DNA from: Acidobacteriota bacterium
GTDB lineage: Bacteria; Acidobacteriota; Terriglobia; Terriglobales; Acidobacteriaceae
NCBI GenBank assembly: GCA_019351975.1
Contig: JABBOG010000029.1
Location: 1 to 46,980 of the forward strand
Length of the DNA stretch: 46,980 nt
Reading direction: 5' to 3'
Part shown: one piece after another, positions 35,560 through 44,665 of the stretch
Position numbering within the stretch: position 1 is the first letter of the stretch
Layout of the letters: each line of letters begins with the position of its first letter
Made by a program: the position numbers and the translations under genes
The notes under the pieces: model-generated
Databases searched by the model: none
Told to the model about the DNA's origin: nothing
What the model saw: only the letters and a program-made list of their open reading frames with translations

Positions 35560-37074
35560 ATGAAGTCCATGGATCGTCGCCGCTTCCTGCTCACCACCGC
35601 CGCCACCGCCGCCACTCTCCCCAGCCTCCGCGCCCTCGCGCAGGCCACCAGCACCGCCACCGTCACCGTCCACACCGACCGTCCCGGCGCACACGTCCCC
35701 CCCAACTTCATCGGTCTCTCCTACGAGACCAACCAGCTCACCGACCCTACCTTCTTCAAGCCCACCAACGTCGCCCTCATCCAGCAGTTCCGCGCCCTCA
35801 GCCCCAACGGCGTCCTCCGCATCGGCGGCAACACCTCCGATATCGGCTGGTGGAAGCCCACCACCGACACCAGGCAGCCCGAGATCCACGTCCGCGACAT
35901 CGGCGGCGGCGAACCCACCTCCGCCCTCGCCTATCCCATCACCCCCGAGGCCATCCACAACCTCCGCGGCTTCCTCGATGCCACCGGATGGAGCTGCATC
36001 TACGGCATCAACCTCGGCACCAACACCCCCGCCCGCGCTGCCGACGAGGCCGTCGTCGTCGATCAGGTCCTGGGCTCTACAGCCGACGGTGGCAAGCTCG
36101 AATACTTCCAGCTCGGCAACGAGCCAGACCTCTTCAAAAACCATCTCCGCGACCCCAAAACCTGGTCCCCCGACCTCTTCATGAACGAGTGGCTCGCCGA
36201 AGCCGACGCCATCCGCGCCCGCGTCCCCAGCGCCCGCTTCGGCCTGCCCGACACCTCCGGCAGCCCCGACTGGTACGCCGTCGTCGTCAACCGCCTGCTC
36301 GGGCTCAAAGATCCGCCCAGCGTCGCCGCCCTCACGCATCACTACTACATCGGCGGCCCTCCCTCCAACCCGCAGATGACCATCGATTACATCCTCGCGC
36401 CCAAGCCTCGCGTCGCCCAGCTCGCCCACGACATCCGCGCCGCCGCCGACCGCCTCAGCGCCGGCGAACACCGCACCGTACCCTACCGCATGACCGAAGG
36501 CAACACCTGCTACCGCGGCGGCAAACCCGGCGTCTCCGACACCTTCGCCTCCGCCCTCTGGGTCGCCGACTACCTCCTCGACCTCGCCAACTTCGGCTAC
36601 GCCGGCGTCAACATCCACGGCGGCGACGGCAAGGCCGTCGGCAACTCCCTCGGCGGCCATCTCCCCGGCGACGACATCGTCCTCGCCCAGCACGGCAACC
36701 CAGCCGAGCACCCCCACCCCTACTACACCCCCATCGCCCACATCGGCGATGCCTACGTCGCCGAACCCATCAACTACGGCATGCGCTTCGCCGGACACTT
36801 CGCCGGTGCCACCATGCTCCCCCTCGACTTCAACCCCGGCAAGGTCAACGCCACCGCCTACGCCGCCAAAGCCCGCGACGGCAAAACCCTCCTCGCCATC
36901 CTCAACAAAGACACCACCCAACCCCTCCCCCTCAACCTCCACGGCTACAAGCAAGCTCTCACCCTCACCGCCACCGCCCTCGACTCCACCCACGCGCAGC
37001 TCGCCCCGCCAGCCTCCCCAGCCCCACCCACGTCCATCCCACCGGCCACAGCCATCCTCTTCCAATCCGCCTGA
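35560..37074 (+). CDS. Tat-exported GH79-type glycoside hydrolase
   Basis: The 504-residue product begins with a twin-arginine signal (MDRRRFLLTTAATAATLPS). The (beta/alpha)8 domain has FIGLSYETNQL and LRIGGNTSD near the start. GNEPD carries the likely acid/base Glu188, and YRMTEGN the likely nucleophile Glu313. A small beta domain closes the protein. GH79 includes beta-glucuronidases and heparanase-like enzymes; the sugar specificity is unknown. The start may be 35569. Two inverted REP-like elements follow the stop. Confidence 0.8.
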   Translation: MKSMDRRRFLLTTAATAATLPSLRALAQATSTATVTVHTDRPGAHVPPNFIGLSYETNQLTDPTFFKPTNVALIQQFRALSPNGVLRIGGNTSDIGWWKPTTDTRQPEIHVRDIGGGEPTSALAYPITPEAIHNLRGFLDATGWSCIYGINLGTNTPARAADEAVVVDQVLGSTADGGKLEYFQLGNEPDLFKNHLRDPKTWSPDLFMNEWLAEADAIRARVPSARFGLPDTSGSPDWYAVVVNRLLGLKDPPSVAALTHHYYIGGPPSNPQMTIDYILAPKPRVAQLAHDIRAAADRLSAGEHRTVPYRMTEGNTCYRGGKPGVSDTFASALWVADYLLDLANFGYAGVNIHGGDGKAVGNSLGGHLPGDDIVLAQHGNPAEHPHPYYTPIAHIGDAYVAEPINYGMRFAGHFAGATMLPLDFNPGKVNATAYAAKARDGKTLLAILNKDTTQPLPLNLHGYKQALTLTATALDSTHAQLAPPASPAPPTSIPPATAILFQSA

Positions 37075-37098
37075 TTCAGCGCACGAGGCCTGGCACTC

Positions 37099-37141
37099 TG
37101 GGTGCCCCATTCGTGACAGCCTCATCGTCACGGGTGGGGTG
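37099..37141 (+). repeat. REP-like palindrome (family C), copy 1
   Basis: Reads gggtgccccattcgtgac, a short loop, then gtcacgggtggggtga. The arms pair (GTGAC/GTCAC and CCCCA/TGGGG). It is 24 bp after the GH79 stop and may act as its terminator. Same orientation as the copy upstream of the RAYT. Confidence 0.75.
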
Positions 37142-37169
37142 AGTAAAGATTGCTCTTGCGCAGTTCACG

Positions 37170-37226
37170 CACCCCACCCAAGGGCAAAAACCGCATGGAT
37201 GGGGCACCCGACGTGGGTGGGCCACT
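37170..37226 (-). repeat. REP-like palindrome (family C), copy 2, inverted, with a gtgggtgggccac tail
   Basis: An inverted copy (caccccaccca...catggatggggcaccc, 37170-37209) faces copy 1 across 28 bp, forming a pair of REPs in opposite orientation. It is followed by gtgggtgggccac (37213-37225), a small GC palindrome that recurs near 42115. Together the two copies fill most of the 164-bp gap 37075-37238, which has no gene. Confidence 0.72.
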
Positions 37227-37238
37227 TGCCCGCCCTAT

Positions 37239-38120
37239 TCAAGTGCAATTCTCGTAAAGAGTATTCGTAGAAGAATCGAAATACTCGTCGCAAGTAGATG
37301 CTCCACCTGATGGAGGTTCATCCTGCGGAACTGGAGAGCCAAGTCCCCCCTTGGATCCACCTCCACCAGACGATATGATGATGCGAGGGGGATCGATTAT
37401 TCTGGAACTGCTAGATGCTTGTTGCACATCGCATGTAGTTGGCCCGCTCTTCTGATAGACGTTTCCTGTGTCGTTGACCCCGTAAAAAGGGGTAACTACT
37501 GAAGTACCGACCCCTGGCGGAGGGACCATCGCAGCAGAAGTGTAATCTGCAATGCCTTGCAAATGCGCTATTTCGTGCAATGCTACCTCAAGATAAGCTG
37601 TCCCATATCCGGGCTGGCTTGCCTCGTAGGCGGCTAAGAGCGTTTGCTGAAGAATCACATTCGGGAAGAAAGTGATAGTGGCCTGATTATTGGTTGCGTT
37701 TATCACGCCATCATTGTTCGCTGTCTGTGCTGTATAGGTTGGATTCTAGATCGTTCCTGTGGTGTCAGGAACCGCATTGACAATCACCGTTACTGGGTCT
37801 GTTGGGCCTGCTAGTACAAAGGTTGTTCCATCACCACCGGACTGTTGGTTTGCTGCGGACCAGGCACTAAAAGCTGCTTGAATCTGTGCGATCGGTGTGC
37901 TGACTCCATCTTCAATTCCAACTCCAAGAGGGATGCTTTGTAAACTTGAATCCAAGCTATAGTAAACAATGCTTCCTGAGCGAACTGCGGACTTGCTATT
38001 AGGTGGTTGCTGTGTGCACTGTGCTTCGCACGCTCTTTCGGACGTAAACATTATCGAGATGCAGCAGGCTGTAATAAATAATTTTTTGAGCTTCCAATGT
38101 CGATGATGTTGGATTTTCAT
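37239..38120 (-). pseudogene. Secreted metzincin-like metallopeptidase interrupted by an in-frame TAG
   Basis: From ATG 38120 a signal-peptide-bearing protein (LKKLFITACCISIMF) runs to a TAG at 37746-37748, after residue 124. The same frame continues open for about 168 further codons to 37239 and holds HEIAHLQGIAD near 182-192. That is the HEXXHXXGXXD zinc pattern seen in snapalysin-type metzincins (Asp as third ligand). The two parts look like one gene with a nonsense change, or a sequencing error or readthrough. An internal GTG at 37706 could also restart translation. Base composition is visibly AT-richer than the neighbours. AGGAGAAG precedes the start. Confidence 0.7.
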
Positions 38121-38848
38121 TACTTCTCCTGCTCGATAGCATGTAAAGTTGAGGAATGGAGTGCTTGAATAAAAGCTAGCTTATTGCTCATGAGTTGCTG
38201 CGCGGGAGAAGTTCCCAACGTCCAAAGTGGAGCTACAGCAAGTTTAGAAATGTCAAAGCCCCCGAGCCCTACAGGGGCGTAGGAACGGGAGTCGGGAAGA
38301 TACCTTAGATACATGAGATATTGATGACCCGCTCGCATTGGCGCTTTATGAGACAATGAAGCCTCTATCCTATGCCCTCCGGAGCGTGCTACACCACCTG
38401 GTGTCGTAATTGTAATTTCGCTGCCGAACGCGAGAGGCTGAGCTGAGCCCGTCGTTCCGGTGTCTTTCCATATTTCGCTAATGATGAATTCGGAATCGGT
38501 AAAGACAAAGGCTTTGTTTTCAGTGAGGGAGGAGATGTTTCTTACATCTTCACCGATCACTATAAGGTCGCTTTCCGCAGTAGCACGCTTAACATCAGGA
38601 TCGTTATTGGGATCAGGGGGGGCGCATCCGCCGCAAAGACCTGGGTTGCCTGAGACGCTTCTATCAGCAGAGATGTCTTGGCCGAGGTTGGCCGCTTGCT
38701 TCTCTAAATTTGGACCTCGATCTAGCTCAGAAAAATGAGACCTGTTGGCTTTTATTCTGGCCACAAGTTCCGAATCGGGAACAGATTGTGCGCAAACTGC
38801 TCCAGCGAGCAAGGAAACAGTCAGGGTAGCAAAAAAATGCTTTCTCAT
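38120..38848 (-). CDS. Secreted protein of unknown function, coupled to the peptidase
   Basis: A 242-residue protein starting at ATG 38848 (GGAGG 10 bp upstream), with a signal peptide (FFATLTVSLLAGAVCAQ). A short CGGC motif (about 72-75) and a mostly beta, hydrophilic body with SDLIVIGEDVRNI and FTDSEFIISEIWKDT follow. I recognise no family with confidence. Its TAA overlaps the peptidase ATG (TAATG), so the two are translationally coupled and probably act together outside the cytoplasm. It is AT-richer than the surrounding genome. Confidence 0.65.
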   Translation of the reverse strand: MRKHFFATLTVSLLAGAVCAQSVPDSELVARIKANRSHFSELDRGPNLEKQAANLGQDISADRSVSGNPGLCGGCAPPDPNNDPDVKRATAESDLIVIGEDVRNISSLTENKAFVFTDSEFIISEIWKDTGTTGSAQPLAFGSEITITTPGGVARSGGHRIEASLSHKAPMRAGHQYLMYLRYLPDSRSYAPVGLGGFDISKLAVAPLWTLGTSPAQQLMSNKLAFIQALHSSTLHAIEQEK

Positions 38849-39137
38849 ATCCACGTGACCTCCGACCGAAACACTTTGCCACTACGGTGACGAACCATGA
38901 AAGGAGACATGCGGTTTCCTGGGTAGCAATTATGTTCTGGTATTTTTTTGACGATAATCCAAAAATGCTGGCAGCGAAAAATATTTGATTGTGACGGATT
39001 GGCGAGGTTGCCGGGTGCCCCGTTCAGGACATCTTCACCGTCATGAGTGGGAATCAAAATTCCCAGCACTGCCCTCGAACCAGCTTCGCAACACATCCAC
39101 GTTCCACCTTTCGCCTCAACCCATCTACACTCTATCC
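38849..39137. other. Divergent intergenic region with a degenerate REP copy
   Basis: This 289-bp region separates the secreted-protein gene from glmS. It is AT-rich around 38941-38990. A worn family C element lies at 39012-39052 (cgggtgccccgttca...tcatgagtggga). An 83-codon minus-strand frame crosses it but shows no ribosome site or protein-like composition. Promoters for both genes must be here, but no convincing -35/-10 pair was found. Confidence 0.55.
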
Positions 39138-41099
<1,962 letters not shown>

Positions 41100-41103
41100 G
41101 CAC

Positions 41104-42102
41104 ATGGGTAAGCCTATAGATAGACCAGCACAGGTTTCATTTTTGTTGTGGCGTTGCCTCGCGCAATGCACATTCCTTGGGCTTCTGATTTCAGCACAAA
41201 TGCTTGGACAGATTAGCAAGGGTTCTCAGTCAGATGAGACCGGAACCCTAGTGATGGCAGGACTGAGTTCATCAGGAGTCGTCATTAGCATCGACAGCGC
41301 CATAGCGAGTTTCGACAGCGACATAGACACGTCGGGCAGAATCGCTGTCGACGGATCACGCAAGTTGGTTGATGTTGGAGCAACGGGCGCGTGCGCAATT
41401 GAAGGTTTCAATGGGAATGCTGTTGAAGGAAACAATCTTGGCCGCGAGCTTCGTGAGTGGGCCCGTGCACACCCAAGAATGAACGCTCATCAGGCGCTCA
41501 GCCACATGCTCAAAGTCGCAGTTGCTTCTTGGGACAGGGGACACTACCCGTTGAATCACCTTCCTCAAGGCCGCAAGCCGGGCTCCCCCATCACTACAAT
41601 AATCTGTGCGGATGAACTTAGCGACGGGCCAGAAATACTCGTAGGTGAAACATCGGTTGCGCGTGATGGGACAGCTTTGACGGGCTCAGTCGATAGAATT
41701 CAAGGAGACATATTTTTCGAAGGAGTATTTACAACGGCGGATATGTTTGTGAACCTGGTTAGGAGTGATATTTTGCCTGATCAGTTACCAAGTCGGTTCA
41801 TAAAAAAGTACAAGGCCGTGGGCAATGATATCCGTGGCGACAAATCTGCAATGGACGCTCTACACACAACGCTGATAGTCGAAGACGAGATGCGTAGCGA
41901 AAGCGAATCCAGCTTCGTCAAGCCTTTCTATCCCCAATCGAATCTTTCTCAAGCCGTTTTGAAGACTCTCTTTACGGCTGTCTACAAGTCGGTAGAATCG
42001 AGCTTTAACGATGTCGCACCACCAAACCAGGTGCGTTTGGTGACTAAGTGCGGAAGGTTCGCTACGACAGTGGAAGGAACTTGGCAAGTTTGTCAGAAGT
42101 GA
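41104..42102 (+). CDS. Exported protein resembling a proteasome beta/HslV-type Ntn-hydrolase
   Basis: A 332-residue AT-richer gene 4 bp after glmS. Residues 11-35 look like a signal peptide (FLLWRCLAQCTFLGLLISAQ). Beyond it, G47-T48 could be a self-cleavage point. Counting T48 as 1, G11-V12-V13 and D17 (Asp64) fall where proteasome beta subunits have them. SRKLVDVGATGACAIEGFNG follows, like the KK-h-x-h-G...G-GxxAD region. The active-site Lys position is shifted by a small insertion. The C-terminal ~150 residues are not recognised. An exported proteasome-fold peptidase is an inference and could be wrong. Confidence 0.45.
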   Translation: MGKPIDRPAQVSFLLWRCLAQCTFLGLLISAQMLGQISKGSQSDETGTLVMAGLSSSGVVISIDSAIASFDSDIDTSGRIAVDGSRKLVDVGATGACAIEGFNGNAVEGNNLGRELREWARAHPRMNAHQALSHMLKVAVASWDRGHYPLNHLPQGRKPGSPITTIICADELSDGPEILVGETSVARDGTALTGSVDRIQGDIFFEGVFTTADMFVNLVRSDILPDQLPSRFIKKYKAVGNDIRGDKSAMDALHTTLIVEDEMRSESESSFVKPFYPQSNLSQAVLKTLFTAVYKSVESSFNDVAPPNQVRLVTKCGRFATTVEGTWQVCQK

Positions 42103-42148
42103 CGACGGGTGGGCGGGTGGCCCACCCATAACCAGCCACTAACTCTTA

Positions 42149-42192
42149 GGGTGCCCCATTCATGCGCGTTCTTTTTGCGCATGGGTGGGGTG
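42149..42192 (+). repeat. REP-like palindrome (family C) upstream of the RAYT
   Basis: Reads gggtgccccattcatgcgc, loop gttcttttt, gcgcatgggtggggtg. The arms (ATGCGC/GCGCAT and CCCCA/TGGGG with a small internal mismatch) form a strong imperfect hairpin. It ends 28 bp before the RAYT ATG. A short gggtggcccaccc palindrome at 42115-42127 precedes it. Confidence 0.85.
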
Positions 42193-42220
42193 GTACGGTC
42201 CCTGACGTACCATAACTCTC

Positions 42221-42748
42221 ATGCCGAGTCGTCTGAAACGCTATCAACAGCAAGGCGACTACCACGCCATCAACTTCAACTGCTACCACCGGCTCCCATA
42301 TCTCAACGACGACCACACCCGCATTGTCTTCGAACAAACCCTTGAACAACTCCGCCAACGCCACCAGTTCTTTCTCTTCGGCTACGTCATCATGCCGAAT
42401 CACGTCCACCTTCTCCTTACCGAACCAAAGCTCCACGCGTTAGCCACCACGCTAAGCGTCCTCAAAGGAGAAACCTCCAAACTCCTCAAAGGAGATCGAC
42501 CTCAGTTCTGGCAGAGCCGCTACTACGACTTCAACGTCCTGACCCATCAGAAGTATGTAGAGAAGTTGAAATACATTCACCGCAACCCAGTCGAACGAGG
42601 CCTCGTCGAAAAACCAGAAGACTGGCCATGGTCGAGCTACCGCCATTACCTCACCGGCGAACAAGGTCGCGTCGAGATCGAATCCGAGCACACATGGAAT
42701 CGACGCGAAAAATTACGTTCCCCACCCACCGTGATAAAGCCACGATGA
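42221..42748 (+). CDS. REP-associated tyrosine transposase (RAYT, TnpA-REP)
   Basis: A 175-residue HUH-superfamily Y1 transposase of the RAYT branch. HVH (61-63) in MPNHVHLLL is the metal-binding HUH motif; Tyr118 in YIHRNPVERG is the candidate nucleophile, followed by WPWSSYRHY, typical of RAYTs. In characterised cases these proteins cut and join single-stranded REP palindromes and are vertically maintained, not mobile as ISs. Family C palindromes lie upstream (42149-42192), across the 3' end (42719-42760) and just beyond (42788-42829). The gene looks intact. Confidence 0.92.
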   Translation: MPSRLKRYQQQGDYHAINFNCYHRLPYLNDDHTRIVFEQTLEQLRQRHQFFLFGYVIMPNHVHLLLTEPKLHALATTLSVLKGETSKLLKGDRPQFWQSRYYDFNVLTHQKYVEKLKYIHRNPVERGLVEKPEDWPWSSYRHYLTGEQGRVEIESEHTWNRREKLRSPPTVIKPR

Positions 42749-42760
42749 ATGGGGCACCCA
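42719..42760 (-). repeat. REP-like palindrome (family C), inverted, at the RAYT 3' end
   Basis: Read on the minus strand it is tgggtgccccattcatcgtg, a loop, cacggtgggtgggg. It overlaps the last ten RAYT codons and its stop, so the C-terminus of the protein is encoded by the repeat. Its orientation is opposite to the copies at 42149 and 42788. Confidence 0.8.
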
Positions 42761-42787
42761 AACCATCGAGTGCATCTTGGGTATTTA

Positions 42788-42829
42788 GGGTGCCCCATTC
42801 ATGCGCGCACTTTGCGCATGGATGGGGTG
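42788..42829 (+). repeat. REP-like palindrome (family C) downstream of the RAYT
   Basis: Reads gggtgccccattcatgcgc, loop gcactt, tgcgcatggatggggtg. It is nearly identical to the copy at 42149-42192 apart from the loop, so the RAYT gene lies between two direct copies with an inverted one in the 3' end. Confidence 0.85.
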
Positions 42830-42871
42830 AGGCGAACCGGCGCTACACTGAAACCATCTCCTGCACCCGCC

Positions 42872-43280
42872 TCATCGGTGCCCGCGCCGCCACCGCAGCC
42901 AATATCCCACCCCACGAAGAAGTCGCCTGAACACGATCCCCTCGCCGCCCGCCCGACCCTCGATTTCAGCATAGGAGTCCGCGGTAAGCATCGCGCCCAC
43001 ATGCATCGGGCGGGGTGTGCTTGCTTCCGCCAATCGCAACTCCTCCGGCGCGCCAGACACCGGCTGTGCTGGAAATGCCCTCCAAGGCTGCTCGATGGAG
43101 CGTAAGGATGTGCGACGGGCGAAGCTTAAAGGGCCGGTCTGGCTCCAGAAAGTAGCCGACCATCTCCTCGATCTCCCGATATTGCTTGAGTACGTTGTAC
43201 GCTTCAAGCCGCGCCAACTCCGCAGGATCGCCGGTGACCTCAACTGCTTCAGCTTTGCTGTGACGAGTCCTGTCGTCCAT
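42872..43280 (-). pseudogene. Fic-family toxin remnant, frameshifted and truncated
   Basis: From ATG 43280 the first 90 or so residues match the N-terminal part of Fic proteins: FKLRPSHILTLHRAALEGIS, then AGVWRAGG and SKHTPPD. A one-base shift near 43005 moves the family-like continuation HVGAML to another frame, after which similarity stops. The catalytic HPFXXGNGR motif is absent from all frames down to the REP at 42829, so no AMPylation activity is expected. The start overlaps the stop of the small upstream gene as TAATG, the usual toxin-antitoxin coupling. Confidence 0.7.
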
Positions 43281-43465
43281 TAGCGCGCAGCGGCCAACTC
43301 TGCTTTGATCTGCTCATCCGCTTCCACGATCATCTCCCACGTCACATGAGGATTCTCGATCTTCGCGTTCCCATAGGCAAAGCTGCGACGCTGGGCTTCA
43401 CGTTCTGCTTCAGAGACAGGACGCGTACGTGCGGCCTCAATCAGCTTCGTCAATTCATCTGTCAT
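43280..43465 (-). CDS. Fic-associated antitoxin-like small protein
   Basis: A 61-residue protein (MTDELTKLIEAARTRPVSEA start) with EAQRRSFAYGNAKIENPHVT, a pattern I associate with small proteins encoded directly before Fic genes, many of which act as antitoxins. The coupling to the Fic remnant (TAATG) supports the pairing. With the toxin broken, this would be an orphan antitoxin. The start is the ATG at 43465; the ribosome site is weak. Family recall is by memory, not by search. Confidence 0.6.
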   Translation of the reverse strand: MTDELTKLIEAARTRPVSEAEREAQRRSFAYGNAKIENPHVTWEMIVEADEQIKAELAAAR

Positions 43466-43534
43466 GTCATGCCCCGGGAGTACGCACATCAGTGCGTCCG
43501 TTATTTCTATTAGAATCGAACACTCGCCTTGGTG

Positions 43535-43640
43535 TACACGCGAGACAATTCGCAAACCTTCGAACAAACCCTCGAACCACTCCCCCAGCGCCACTCGTTC
43601 TTCCTCTTCGCCTACGTCCTCCTGCCGAAACACACCCAGC
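43535..43640 (+). pseudogene. Decayed RAYT fragment
   Basis: About 80 bp from 43557 align with the intact RAYT (around 42325-42405) with 13 mismatches by my count, encoding FEQTLEPLPQRHSFFLFAYVLLPKH against FEQTLEQLRQRHQFFLFGYVIMPNH. The HUH motif is lost (KHTQ in place of NHVH) and neither the beginning nor the tyrosine region is present. It is a relic of a second RAYT copy. The rest of the gap 43466-43758 shows no gene. Confidence 0.75.
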
Positions 43641-43758
43641 ACCAAGTTTCGCCACATACCTGCCTTTACCAATCAACAACTTACCCGATTCACCTGAAAT
43701 TCACTAGACTTTCCCCGCACCCCGCGCCATCCTTATCGAAGCAGCAAAAGGTCCTTTT

Positions 43759-44103
43759 ATGCTTCACAAAAATGCACTGCCCCACCTTACACCGGTTACA
43801 CCCAGCCTCTCCATCGCCAATCCCAACAACCTTCACCTGATGCCCTCAGCCTCCGCCGAGCGGTCCCACAGCGCCGCACCCCATCGCGTCGCGCTCCTGA
43901 TCCTCACCGCGCGCCGTTGCTCCGCATTCTTCGCCGAAGCAGCCGTGCTCGTTCTGGTCTTCGGCATCCTCGACTACTTCATGCTCAAGGGCCGCATCGA
44001 GATCGCCTGGATCCTCCTCGCCCTTGGTGCCAGCCTCGGTCTCCTCGCCGCCAGCATCGCCACCGACTTCGCCGTCCATCACTGGGTCAAGGCGCATCCC
44101 TAG
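43759..44103 (+). CDS. Small membrane protein of unknown function
   Basis: A 114-residue protein with a polar N-terminal 45 residues and two hydrophobic helices (about 58-76 and 82-103), ending HHWVKAHP. AAAGG lies 8 bp before the ATG. A shorter form from 43840 would keep both helices. No family recognised. The GC-rich codon use is that of the chromosome, in contrast to the relics upstream. Confidence 0.55.
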   Translation: MLHKNALPHLTPVTPSLSIANPNNLHLMPSASAERSHSAAPHRVALLILTARRCSAFFAEAAVLVLVFGILDYFMLKGRIEIAWILLALGASLGLLAASIATDFAVHHWVKAHP

Positions 44104-44159
44104 CTCACACCATCACATCCCCTCCGTACCCGCCGGCGACTAGTCCATCCGCCGGTCAC

Positions 44160-44192
44160 CACCCATGCGCGCACTTGCGCATCCATCGGGTA
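44160..44192 (-). repeat. Partial REP-like palindrome (family C)
   Basis: cacccatgcgcgcacttgcgcatccat keeps the inner hairpin (ATGCGC/GCGCAT) and part of the outer arms, then reads cgggtattta as beside the copy at 42788. It lies in the 205-bp gap before the GlsB-like gene, which holds no other feature I can name. Confidence 0.65.
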
Positions 44193-44308
44193 TTTAACCT
44201 CCGCACCACCACTACGCCATATCCAAACCCACCCCGCGAACAACCTTTTCCCTCCCCGCCGACTCTCACTCCTGTTCCCAAAACTACGCACCACCAAGGA
44301 GGCACCAC

Positions 44309-44581
44309 ATGGGTCACGGAATCATCGCCTGGATCATCATCGGTCTCATCGCCGGATGGCTTACCGGCAAAATCATGAAGGGCTCCGGCTTCGGCGCTCT
44401 CATGGACATGGTCGTCGGCCTCATCGGCGCCATGATCGGCGGCTTCATCTCCTACCACCTCGGCCTCGGCGGCGTCCGCGAGCACGGCCTCATCATGAGC
44501 ATCGTCATCGCCACCATCGGAGCCGTCATCCTCACCCTCATCGTCCGCCTCCTCACCGGCGGCCGCACCCGCGAGCTCTAA
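44309..44581 (+). CDS. GlsB/YeaQ/YmgE family stress-response membrane protein
   Basis: A 90-residue protein with three glycine-rich helices. GIIAWIIIGLIAGWLTGKIM, then GALMDMVVGLIGAMIGGFI, and a third helix ATIGAVILTLIVRLL give the transglycosylase-associated (misnamed) GlsB/YeaQ pattern. Members are induced by general stress in several bacteria; no enzyme activity is established. AAGGAGG sits 7 bp before the ATG, an ideal ribosome site. Confidence 0.9.
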   Translation: MGHGIIAWIIIGLIAGWLTGKIMKGSGFGALMDMVVGLIGAMIGGFISYHLGLGGVREHGLIMSIVIATIGAVILTLIVRLLTGGRTREL

Positions 44582-44589
44582 CCCAACCC

Positions 44590-44634
44590 GACGCCGGCCT
44601 GCCATTCTCGCCCCTCCCGCACCAGGCTGGCGTC
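44590..44634 (+). terminator. 12-bp hairpin after the GlsB-like gene
   Basis: GACGCCGGCCTG and CAGGCTGGCGTC pair over 12 bp with one G-T mismatch across a 21-nt loop, 9 bp after the stop. It separates this gene from the next on the same strand. No T-run follows, so efficiency is uncertain. Confidence 0.5.
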
Positions 44635-44665
44635 AAATCCCCCTCCTACTGCATCCTATAGCTCT

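Noticed and set aside
34458-35711. A 417-residue version of the universal stress protein
   Set aside because: The first 110 residues overlap the GH79 start and its promoter region and are not USP-like; the ATG at 35378 has a ribosome site.
37099-37226. A short CRISPR-like array made by the repeated gggtgcccca units
   Set aside because: The units are palindromes in opposite orientations with irregular spacing, no uniform spacers and no cas genes; they fit REP elements better.
38845-39096. An 83-codon minus-strand frame upstream of the secreted-protein gene
   Set aside because: It overlaps the 5' end of that gene and a degenerate REP copy, has no ribosome site and has no protein-like pattern.
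41100-42148. A Tn7-like element in the glmS attachment site
   Set aside because: No tnsABCD-type genes or terminal repeats were seen; the neighbouring gene starts too close to the glmS stop to allow the usual attachment spacing.
42966-43280. A complete 104-residue hypothetical gene
   Set aside because: The similarity to Fic proteins continues in another frame after HTPPD, so it is better described as a frameshifted remnant.
44131-44155. A CCGGCG/CGCCGG inverted repeat as a terminator for the small membrane gene
   Set aside because: The stem is only 6 bp with an 11-nt loop and no T-run, which is expected by chance in such GC-rich DNA.
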